Shown here one piece after another: positions 1 through 9,500 of a stretch of 64,000 nt of DNA. Made by a program: the position numbers and the translations under genes. The stretch covers positions 744,001-808,000 of the forward strand of contig OY101128.1 of NCBI GenBank assembly GCA_956465555.1, read 5' to 3'. The stretch's first letter is position 1, and the number at the start of each line of letters is the position of its first letter. The notes beneath the pieces are model-generated. The model was given only the letters and a program-made list of their open reading frames with translations, was not told the origin of the DNA and searched no databases. This stretch comes from Nitzschia sp. pyKryTriq1. Lineage: Eukaryota > Bacillariophyta > Bacillariophyceae > Bacillariales > Bacillariaceae.

Positions 1-485
1 TCAGGAGAGCGGCGACGGAAGGCAGTAGCGTGGCTGCTTCTACGTCTGCCAGTGACATTCCTGCAACCCAATCGTTCGACGAAATGGCATTGCAGGGACT
101 GGCGCACACGGTTACACGAGGAAACACAAACGACGACGACGATAACGATAACGACGAGCTTGTAAGGGATTCCAAGCCCGAAATTGCTTCCCTGCTTTCG
201 CATGATAGCATGGATGATCATTCGATTGCACGAGCGGTCAGCTCTTCTAGTTCCAGCAAGAATTCTCGACGTCCCAAGACTGTTGAAGAGATCGAGGCTA
301 TGCTGTCAGCCGACCATGATGACAACGACGAGGAATCGCAGGCATACAGCTCAAGATCGCGCTCCTTTGGCAACGACAACTCTACAACTGCCACGCCTCA
401 GCGCCCTCGAACAGTAGAAGAAATTGAATCACTCCTCTCTGCAGGCTTGGAGGACGACCTTTCTGAAGGCACCGAGCTTGATTAA
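1..485 (+). CDS. 3' end of GKGKG-family membrane protein (cytoplasmic tail), partial
   Basis: The reading frame is open from base 3, the left edge of the window, to the TAA at 483-485, so this is the 3' part of a longer gene. The visible stretch is acidic, Ser-rich and disordered, with no membrane segment. It carries two copies of a short motif, RPKTVEEIEAMLS at 270-308 and RPRTVEEIESLLS at 402-440, and a degenerate third, SKPEIASLLS, near 171-200. The same motif ends the protein encoded at 1392-3201 (RPLSVAEIEAML). From that I infer this is the cytoplasmic tail of a paralog of the next gene, making it the first of three tandem copies. The GTG at 30 is not a real start. The rest of the protein lies outside the window and its function is unknown. 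Confidence 0.7.
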   Translation, partial: RRAATEGSSVAASTSASDIPATQSFDEMALQGLAHTVTRGNTNDDDDNDNDELVRDSKPEIASLLSHDSMDDHSIARAVSSSSSSKNSRRPKTVEEIEAMLSADHDDNDEESQAYSSRSRSFGNDNSTTATPQRPRTVEEIESLLSAGLEDDLSEGTELD

Positions 486-1391
486 AGCTTGTTTATCGCT
501 GTTATTTGGTCATAACGAAATTCTACACATGCATCGCAAAATGTTGAAGGAAATATTAGCATCGTCAGGATAAGACGTATTTTAGATTGAATTGTTTGGC
601 ATCGTGATCTCAGCCATCACTTCTCTTTTAGAAGTCAGTATCTAAGGACAGGGGTTAGGAAATATGTTGAGAACAAGCGCCACTTTATATTTTCTACTCG
701 CAACGCTATCTGTCAAAGTGGGGAATACTCCTTTCATAGATTTGCTTTGTACTCGTAGGGTTCGATCGATTTTTTTCGTTGAGACAGAACATTTGCTTCC
801 GGATTTTCAACCTTTTTAAGTGGGATTGATTGGGCGGAGAGGCTCGTATCGGAAGGCATACTTTTCTAATCTCATACTGAAAAAGTCGCCTGGTTGTAAT
901 TTCGTCAACATTCAAGATCCGTGCTACCTATTGCACGAGGTCCAAACAGCAACGGTACAAGTACTGGTAGTCCTGTAAGGGAAAATCCAGATCGGGGTGA
1001 TCGCCCGGCGTGCGCATTCAACCGGCTTGGCTGGCGCGTGAACTGTGAACAAGATTGAATTATGTCAGTCCGTCGCTCGGCTGTCAGTAGACCTTGGGTA
1101 GATTTTCCACGCAGTGCTGGAACAATAGATGTTCATTCACGCTTTGGCGAGCAATTCCCGCCGTAAGTCACAAATTTGGCAAGCTGGCTGGAGGGACCCA
1201 ACGGCTCGATTCCATCATTTTACCTCAGCCCCCTCTGCACCTCTTCTCCAAATTGACGACCGAAGCTGAGATCATAATTTAGAGATCACAAGTCGAAGGA
1301 GCCGAATTTCTCGCCGATACCCCATAATACTGCGAGCAAAACTCGACGCCGATTCTTTCGTTCATCCCGCCACGAATACACGAGAGAAACA
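486..1391. other. Intergenic, 906 bp
   Basis: No convincing gene is seen. Short open frames on both strands lack family features. It contains the 3' flank of the partial gene and the promoter of the gene starting at 1392. A TAC/GTAC-rich patch (GGTACAAGTACTGGTAG) lies near 953-970. Confidence 0.6.
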
Positions 1392-3201
1392 ATGAGAGTC
1401 AGCAATCTTGCAGCGTATCTAATTGTTACGCTCTCCGCAATCAGTACGATTGTCCCATCAGCATATGCTAGAAAGACATACCGAACACTTGAACACCATG
1501 TGAGCAAAGAAAGCAAGAAGAGTGGTAGCAGTGAAGAAAATTATCCACCTTTTTCAATGAGTATGGAAATTCCCGACATTAGCCTTGACATGAGCATTGA
1601 CATGAGCTATCCCAGTGGCAAAGGTAAAGGTAAAGGTAAAGGAAGCAAGAAAGAATCTGACAAAAGTGGCAAAGGAGCTAGCCATGGCAAGGGTGACAAG
1701 AAAGGATCGAAAAGCGAAAAGAAGAGCAAAGGAAAGGGAAAAGGAAGTGGAAATGCCGACAACCCCAGTGGAAAAGGCGGCACGGAGCATCCCGCTCCTT
1801 CTCCGAGTTCCGCGGATGAAAGTAAGTGCTGTCATGATTTCGTGTGCAGTTTTCTCTTTTGCGCCTGATCTAACATACTTGCTTATCCCAGCCGGACGCC
1901 CTCCTTCCCCGATTCCTCCAACACCAGCAACTTCTCCCTCGCCAGCTCCTCCTTCGGGAGAGCCTCTCCAAGAAGTCAAGCTTCCTAGATATGAAATTGC
2001 CTATATTCTGGGAGATGAATCCATGCCTTCGACAGAGGATTATCTTGAAGTCGCAGCTTTGACAGATACATTTTTCAGCGACTACATGTTTGGCGTCTTT
2101 GATGAGCCGACAGGAAATAGTTTGGTGCGATTCCAAACATCTTTGCACACTGCAGAATTCCGCTCCGACGAAGCAACTCTTGTGTATGATTCTACGGCGT
2201 ATTTTGCAGCAGACGTTCCAGAATCAAGGCTCCCATCGCCTGAGTCGCTTGAAACTCTGTTGCAGCTGTCTCTCGACGATCCATCAGACTACTTGGCTCT
2301 TTTGATGGAACTTGGTCCTGAGAATCCGTTTTCAAACACAATGTCTGTCGGGTTTGACAACGGTACACCATTAGGCACCAGCCCTCCACCCACCACTAAA
2401 TCCGGAAAGTCTGGTGCAAGCTCTGCTGCAATTGCTGCTGGGGCAGTGGGAGCTACTCTACTCGTGGCCGGCATGGTGCTTTATCGAAGGAGGAACGCAG
2501 AAAGCGACGAAGACTACTACATGCAAAAGAACCTCAATAGCAAGAACCGTGACGGTGGTGGAGCTACCGTGGCTGGAGAAACCTATGCTGGCGAAACATT
2601 CGACGGAACCGCATCAGTTTCTCCTTCAAGCCACTTGTCTGGTGACGAAGAACATGGTATGGTACAAGTTGACTTGGATGAACCTAGTTACACGATGGAT
2701 ACGAGTTCTGTTTCTCCGTCGTTGGAAGGCCTTAGCACTGCACCCGCACTGAACGACGATGAAAGCGAGAGTGATTCCGAAGGTGATTTGAGCCAAGGCA
2801 GCAATGAAGACGGAGACGACGACTTTTCGACTGCCAGCGGAAATAAAATCGACAATGCAAGAGCGCACACAGGAAGTGACTCGATATCTAGAGACGAGAA
2901 TGACCAAGATCACACCAAACTGGACAAGAGAGCCAAGGAAGGCAGCATCGAAACTCCAAGCCTTCAATTGTCGGGCTCTTCCCAGGAAGAAACTAGTGTC
3001 ACGACGGATCAAGAAGAATTCGTGGCGCCGACATATGCCACAAAATCTCTAGCAGCCTTCGATGCGTATCTTGAGTCGAGCAATGGCAGCATGTCTATCG
3101 ACTCCAAAGAGAATGATCACGAATCTGACGATGCTCAAAGTATGAGACGACGGCCACTTTCTGTTGCAGAAATCGAGGCCATGCTCAATACAAACTATTA
3201 A
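1392..3201 (+). CDS. Secreted Lys/Gly/Ser-rich type I membrane protein, silicalemma-associated-protein-like
   Basis: Two exons, 1392-1821 and 1892-3201, joined in phase 1 across a 70-bp GTAAGT...CAG intron, give 579 residues. Order: signal peptide (about 1-26); Met/Ser/Asp stretch; Lys/Ser/Gly region with SGKGKGKGKGSKK (about 75-130); Pro-rich linker (135-168); a folded-looking domain (about 172-297); one membrane helix (about 321-341) followed by RRR; and a long acidic Ser-rich cytoplasmic tail ending RPLSVAEIEAMLNTNY. The domain order is that described for diatom silicalemma-associated proteins (signal, Ser/Lys-rich lumenal part, conserved domain, single helix, short tail). I infer a role at the silica deposition vesicle or cell surface, but the family assignment rests on architecture, not alignment. 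It is a tandem paralog of 3917-5228: the linker domain, TM and juxtamembrane AGET motif match, and the intron sits at the same place and phase. Confidence 0.75.
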
Positions 3202-3916
3202 TATGTTTTAGGTTGTAGCTACAAAACAATAAACCATGAAACATTTTCACACATCGCTTCCATATTCATGAAGATAGTACCCTAATATCAAATCGCTGGA
3301 ATGAGAGATTCGACTCAACTCCTTGTTTTGTAGTATCGTTCCTAGTACTCTAGAGAGGAGTAGCCCCCCGAGAGGACGACCAACTGGCTGTGCTAGGCCA
3401 AACGTGCATACATCTGAGTCAGGATAGCACAGGACTGAAACGATTTTCAATGCATCAACAAGAGTAGACTACCTATAGGAGTGGCCGAGTCCTGAATAAA
3501 AAATCTCGACAAAATTGGCTCGGTTTTACTATCCGGTGGATCGTTTCTAGGATTGCTAGCGTGGAGCGAATTCATTCTACGGGTTTGCCACGCTCGCGAG
3601 CCTGCCGGTCTTTCGCCGGAATTTATGTATTTTGGTCGCACCTTCCCGAAAAGGTTGGAGTACAAACTGTGTAGTTTTATACGTGATGGTCTGGCCGTCG
3701 AACCACCAAATTAATTGGCGGGCAATTTTGTCAGTCCGACCCAACGCATCGATCTTGTGACTCGACTTCCCTTGATCCGATTCATGATGTTGGCAAACTC
3801 TGTCTCACAATTTGTTTCTCGACAAACAACGCTTCGACTTATAACATTATTTCCTCATTTTGCGCATACAATCGTATCCTATTACAGCTTGCTATCAATA
3901 TACATCTGATCTAACA
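3202..3916. other. Intergenic, 715 bp
   Basis: Lies between two tandem paralogs. Nothing gene-like was found on either strand. It presumably holds the terminator of the upstream gene and the promoter of the downstream one. Confidence 0.6.
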
Positions 3917-5228
3917 ATGGTTTGCGTACAAAGAATGCTCCTATCGCTCCTGCCGCTGCTGTCGGCTTGCACCGTTTTTGGTTTGTCTCAGGCGGATACC
4001 GTCGAGAGAATGCTTTCAGAACACATGTCCATGTCGGGCAAAGGCAAGGGAGGAAAAGGCAAAGGAGGCAGTGACGACGACTATGTGATGTCCATGTCGG
4101 GCAAAGGCAAGGGAGGAAAAGGCAAAGGAGGCAGTGACGACGACTATGTGATGTCAATGGATATGTCCATGTCTGGAAAGGGCAAAGGAGGAAAGGGCAA
4201 AGGAGGCACCTCGAAAAGCTCGAAATCGACCAAGTCCTCCAAGAAAGGATCAAAGAAAGGAAAAGGAAAAGGAGGAGGACCGGATGCACCGTCAGGTAAG
4301 TTTTTGTCCATATCCTCTTGATTGTTACCCGAAATACATATGCTCATGAAAACATTTTCTGTCCATGGCTTCAGGTGGTGGCCCAAGCCCTTCGGAACCG
4401 ACGACACCCTCACCCACTTCTGAAAATTCAATCCCCATTCGGGCTACGCCATATGCTCTCTATTACGACGGCGACTTTTCGCGAATCCCAAGTGACGAGG
4501 AATTCGCCTCAGTCGCCGAGCTTACCCGCGTGTACTTGGAAGAGCTCATGATCGATGAATTTGCACAAACCTCGTTGACAAACTTGGACGACTTCATCAC
4601 ATTCATGATCAGAAACTCCTTTGACTTTGGTGAGCCCGTCCAAGCCGACTACCGCTCTACTGGTCTTTTCAATCCATCCTCTATCTTCTTGCCTACCGTT
4701 CGAGAGCTGGACGATTTGATCACTGAGGCATTCACAGACGATTCCCTGGATGAATACGTGTCCCTTCTCCAAAAGTTGCCATCTCGCAATATTTTCAGCA
4801 CTACCTCTGGTGTCATGAAGGCACTGCCCAATGTTCCCGTCCCACGAACCGCTTCTGATGGCTCTACTTCGGGTAGCGGTACATTCAAGATGGGTCTCGC
4901 CGCCGCCGCCGCCGGTATTGTTGTATTGGCTGCCGGTGCTGCAATGTTGAAGCAGCGCCGAAAAGGCGAAGAGTCCTTGGAAGATCCATACAAGGAGACG
5001 AACTTGAAGGGAGACGCGGCCACTCTTGCAGGTGAAACGTGCACCGCATCACTAGACGGCTCGTCGGTCTGGCGAAAAAGCTCACCATATGTCGTGGAGG
5101 ACCTCGACGAAAGCGAGTTCGAAGATGAACCACTAGAGAGCGATGACGAGAAAGAAACCACCAGCCCTCAAAGACAGCAGAGTCGTCAAAGGGGACTCGT
5201 GCCACCCAAAGCGGCCTTCACCTCATAA
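3917..5228 (+). CDS. Secreted GKGKGG-repeat type I membrane protein, silicalemma-associated-protein-like
   Basis: Exons 3917-4295 and 4375-5228 (79-bp GTAAGT...TCAG intron, phase 1) give 410 residues. I chose ATG 3917 over the in-frame ATG at 3860 because it puts the hydrophobic signal peptide (MLLSLLPLLSACTVFG) at the N-terminus. Residues 37-97 hold three repeats of MSMSGKGKGGKGKGG, the first two separated by SDDDYV and identical at DNA level. A Ser/Lys stretch (99-120) follows, then a Pro/Thr linker, a conserved domain (about 146-276), one membrane helix (about 299-318) with the basic stop-transfer KQRRK, and an acidic tail. Compared with its upstream paralog the tail is short and lacks the terminal EIEAML motif. 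The conserved domain contains YALYYDGDFSRIPSDEEF and a LDEYVSLLQKLPSRNIFS end that parallels LALLMELGPENPFS upstream. The silica-vesicle role is inferred from architecture only. Confidence 0.75.
4025..4150 (+). repeat. Two identical 63-bp in-frame tandem repeats
   Basis: Copies at 4025-4087 and 4088-4150 read as base-for-base identical, each encoding 21 residues (MSMSGKGKGG...SDDDYV). A third diverged half-copy follows at about 4157-4206. Identity at silent sites points to recent duplication or gene conversion. Confidence 0.9.
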
Positions 5229-5738
5229 GCCCATCATCCATGACCCTGTACTCAATACAATATTTGTTAATTATTTGGTCCGAAATTAAAATAATCAATG
5301 GTCGATACTACATCCAATGCCTCCAACATCTAGTTTTTTGTTTGTTGTCTCTACTAGTACTAGACTTCGCTATGCTCCTGGAAAAAATGATGTAATGAGA
5401 TCCACGCATGTTATTCGAGTGAGTCAACCATCGTGATGTCGTCGGCCAGACGTTCAGTCAAGTCCGTCTGTCGATCTCCCGTAGAGTCGGCAACTTAGTA
5501 CATGTTTAGTCCTTTTCTTCTCTCTGGCTTGCCGCCGCGGGGCCGGGGGGGAGCGAGCGAGCGAGAGCGAAGGAAGCGCAGACAGTACCGGTACTGAAAA
5601 TACGTTGAATCCTACAGAACCAGTGTCGGCGGCGCGGCGAAGAGCAGACCAGCCGAAAAGAAAGCACCACCATGACCAGACCACGAAACGCATGCACAAG
5701 AAATAATATTACTTTTTGAAACAGCAAGACTTTCCACC
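5229..5738. other. Intergenic / promoter, 510 bp
   Basis: No gene seen. It contains a TACCGGTA palindrome at 5586-5593, about 150 bp before the ATP synthase epsilon start, and a GC-rich GAGCGAGCGAGCGAGAG tract near 5553-5569. Confidence 0.6.
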
Positions 5739-6182
5739 ATGACTGCACCAGCGACATCTTTCTGGCGCGTAGCCGGTATGACTTATCTGCAGGTATGTTT
5801 TCATGGAAACTACTGCGGAATTGATGGAAAAAGATGTCATTTTGAAGTTGCTGATGGGAAAAGTTCCCCCTTTGCTGTGGTTATCGCTCATTTGACTACA
5901 CGGACTTAGTTTTCCGTTGTTGGTTTTTGGCCGTGCGATCTATTTCATGTACTCGTACTGCCTACAAAACGCTCTCTGACCCTTTTCATTTCCTTCCACT
6001 CCTTACTTTTACAGTATGTCAACAGAGCTTCCGTCTCCGTGAGGTCTGCATTGAAGGAACCCATGAAGAGCAAGCTCACCGCGAATAGCAGTTTCTCGTA
6101 CAACGCATCCAAGTGGGAGGGCGGTGCACAGGGCCCCAAGACGCAAATTACCGAGTTGGGCAAGGCTGGCACCTCGCTGTAA
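5739..6182 (+). CDS. ATP15: Mitochondrial F1Fo ATP synthase epsilon subunit
   Basis: Two exons, 5739-5792 (18 codons) and 6015-6182, with a 222-bp GTATGT...TACAG phase-0 intron, encode 73 residues. The N-terminal half, FWRVAGMTYLQYVNRASVSV followed by RSALK, matches the small eukaryotic epsilon subunit family (ATP5F1E / yeast Atp15), in which a short W-R-x-A-G-x-[ST]-Y segment begins the protein. This subunit sits on the F1 central stalk and helps hold gamma and delta to the c-ring. It is unrelated to bacterial epsilon. The C-terminal tail (SKWEGGAQGPKTQ...) is longer than in animals. The start ATG has a CCACC context. The gene is easy to miss because neither exon is long. Confidence 0.88.
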
Positions 6183-6502
6183 ACACAAGGTACCATTTAA
6201 TCTAGTTCATGATTATTGAATCTCAAATCTCCCATTTAATTTTCGTCCCAGTTTTGGTGTGTTGTCGGCATTCGGATTTCTTGACGAGGATGCCTTTGAA
6301 CCTGATACATAAAAACAGCGGGGAATCGAAGATATTTCGACTTTCGATCCTTTGTGCTTGCTTTGCTATAGGCATGGGAAGCAGCGTTCATGCTGCTTCC
6401 CCTGTGTAGCTTTTGTACGAAACAGTATCATTCCACATCTTATAAAGTTACGTCTATGCTCACAAAAACATCGAGAGTGAATACCCCAGGGAAAAGAGCC
6501 CC
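6183..6502. other. Intergenic between convergent genes, 320 bp
   Basis: Shared 3' flank of the epsilon-subunit gene and the minus-strand carbamoyl-phosphate synthase. A perfect inverted repeat, GGGAAGCAGCGTTCATGC / GCTTCCC near 6375-6403, could form a hairpin in either 3' UTR. Nothing else was seen. Confidence 0.5.
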
Positions 6503-9500
6503 CTATTTCAAAGTCCAACCAATCGAGGGAATTGCGTAATAGTCGGCAATATGTCTCGGAACAAACGCATTTGGCTTGTCCATTCCTCGTTCGAAGCACT
6601 GAACAAGTTCGATGGCACACTTGACGTTAGTGATAAGACTACTTCCAAAATCGACGGATGCACGACGGATCAAGTATCCCGCCGTGATTTCGTCCTTTCG
6701 GATGGTTCCATCGCTAATGTTGATCACCAGATCAATATTGCCAGCCCTAATTTCGTACAGCGCGGTGCCCTCGCCGTCATCTGATTCGTCCTCGGGTTTC
6801 TGGACCACTGTCAGATCGACGTTGTAATGCTCCTTGTAGTACTTGGCCGTTCCAGGCGTACCGTACATCTTGTACTTGTCCAATTTAACCAATGCAAGAA
6901 CAGATTCGGCGAACTCAAAACGCTTCTCGTCGGTTGCGATTGAAATCATGATGGAATGATTCTTCGTCGGCAACTTGAAAGTGGTCGATAACAAAGCTTT
7001 CAGGAAAGCTTCATTTTGATCTTGGCCAAAGCAGGCCACTTCACCGGTAGACGCCATTTCCACGCCCAATGTTGGATCAGCTCCACGAAGACGCGTGAAG
7101 GAAAACATTGGGGCCTGTGCGAGAAAATGTTAGAAAACAACTGAAAAACACACCCAAGACCGAAAACAGCATAAGCTAGACATACCTTGACACAAACATA
7201 GTCAATATCCAGCAACGAGATCTTGAAAGGCTTTGCATCCAGTCCAGTCATCGCTTGGGTGGCGAGGGAGATAAAATTGTGGTTCAAAGTCTTGCTCACA
7301 AACGGGAAGGTTCGACTGGCGCGCAAGTTGCACTCGATAACTTGCACTTCGTTGCCCTTGGCCATGAATTGGATGTTGAAAGGACCAGTAATGCGAAGTG
7401 CCTTGGCGATGGAGGAAGCGTATCGCTTGACCTGCTTGATCGTTTTGACGTAGAGCTTCTGCGCAGGAAGAACAACGGTAGCGTCACCACTGTGGACGCC
7501 CGCATTCTCCAAATGTTCACCGATAGCGTAATTCAAGATATCGCCCTTGTCAGCAACTCCATCGAACTCAATCTCCTTGGCGTCCTCGATGAATTTCGTG
7601 ACAACTACTGGCTTATCCCCAGAGACGTCCGCAGCAATACCAAGGAAGTTTGTCAACTGTGTCTCGTCGGCTGCCACTCGCATAGCGGCACCCGAAAGCA
7701 CAAAACTTGGGCGCACCAACACTGGGAAGCCCACCTTCTTGGAAAACGCCACGGCTTCTTCTTTGGATTGGAGGACCGACCATTCGGGTTGTTTGATATT
7801 CATATTGTCTAACATGTTCGAGAATTGTTCGCGATCTTCAGCACGTTCAATATCGCGGGCGTCTGTCCCAAGAATATTGGCACCACTTTCATGTAGGGAG
7901 CTCGCCAGGTTGTTGGGAATCTGCCCCCCAACAGAAACAATGATACCGCTCGGCATTTCTCGTTCGTAGATGTCCATCACACGTTCAAGACTGAGCTCTT
8001 CGAAATACAACCGATCCGATTCGTCGTAGTCGGTACTGACCGTCTCGGGGTTGTAGTTGATAATGATACTCTTGAATCCATCTCGACGTAGCTGTCGGAT
8101 GCACGACACGGCGCACCAATCGAATTCCACACTGGATCCGATACAGTAGGCTCCACATCCAAGAACAATCACACCTCGTTCCTTGGCACTTTTGAGAACC
8201 TCCCGACCCTGATTCGTAGACAAAGCACGGGCGCGACGCTGAAACGTGGGCGAGTCCAGCTTGCTCGACGATTTGTTGAACAAATTAGACCTGTATGCTG
8301 GAAGCAAGTCATCATCATGATGATCCGATGAAACATCGTCCACATCCCCTGAGTAGGTCATGTACAGGTAGTTGGTTTGCGCAGGAAACTCGGCAGCAAG
8401 AGTATCAATCTGCTTCACAACAGGAATGACATTGTATTTCTTTCGCACATCTCGAACCTGCGTTTCTCCGTCAAGGTCGGACGAGAGTCCAACGTAACGC
8501 GCAATCTGTTTTGGCAAAGGTGAGTTTAACGATGTGCCGAGAACTTGCCTACAAAAGATAGCTGCACATTCTTACCTGTCTATCACTGAAACCGGCCATC
8601 TTCAGAGACCGAAGGCGCTCGCGAGGATTAGATTCCGTTAGGGCAGACAAACTTCCCACTTCCTTGCACGCCTTCCTCATTGTGGCGATATTCATAAGTT
8701 TGCTCAAAAACCACTTGTCGATCTTGGTGAGCTCAAAAACCTTGTCAACCGACCAGCCCCTTTCCAAAGCCAGCTGAACGGCAAATAGACGTCGATCCGT
8801 CGGTGTTCGGAGACTTTCTTCTAGGTCTTCATCGTCCTCGATAATTCTTGAGTCCTCTCCTTCGAGTCCGTCAAGAGCAGGATTGACCATGCGGCATGCC
8901 TTTTGAATCACCTCTTCAAACGTTCGACCGATCGACATGACTTCACCAACACTCAGCATGGAAGATCCCAATTTGTTGCTGACACGGTTGAACTTCTTGA
9001 GATCCCATCGAGGCATCTTGAGAACACAGTAATCCAAACTAGGTTCGAAACAAGCAGTTGTGGTCTTGGTGATCGAATTTTGAATGGATACCAAGTTCTT
9101 TCCTAGTGATAGCTTGGTGGCAACGTATGCCAATGGATACCCAGTGGCCTTTGAGGCAAGAGCCGACGAACGTGACAGGCGGGCGTTGACTTCGATGATG
9201 CAGTAACGTTCACTCTCGGGATGCAGAGCGTATTGGATGTTGCATTCACCGACAATTCCCAAGTGTCGGACAACCTTGAGGGCAGTTCGACGGAGCATGA
9301 AGTATTCCCGATTAGTAAGGGTCTGAGATGGAGCAACCACGATGGAGTCACCGGTGTGAATACCAAGCGGATCAAAGTTCTCCATGTTACAGACAGTGAT
9401 ACAGTTGTCACTGGCGTCTCGAACGACTTCATATTCAAGCTCTTTCCAACCTCGCAAGTCTTGGTCGATGAGGATCTGGTTGGAAGTGCTAAATGCCTTG

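Noticed and set aside
1615-1890. Start of the second GKGKG gene at 1615
   Set aside because: This frame overlaps the Lys-rich exon out of frame and then the intron. The spliced model from 1392 gives a signal peptide and restores the family architecture.
7255-7812. 185-codon plus-strand open frame
   Set aside because: Lies entirely opposite the ATP-grasp coding sequence of carbamoyl-phosphate synthase and has no features of its own.
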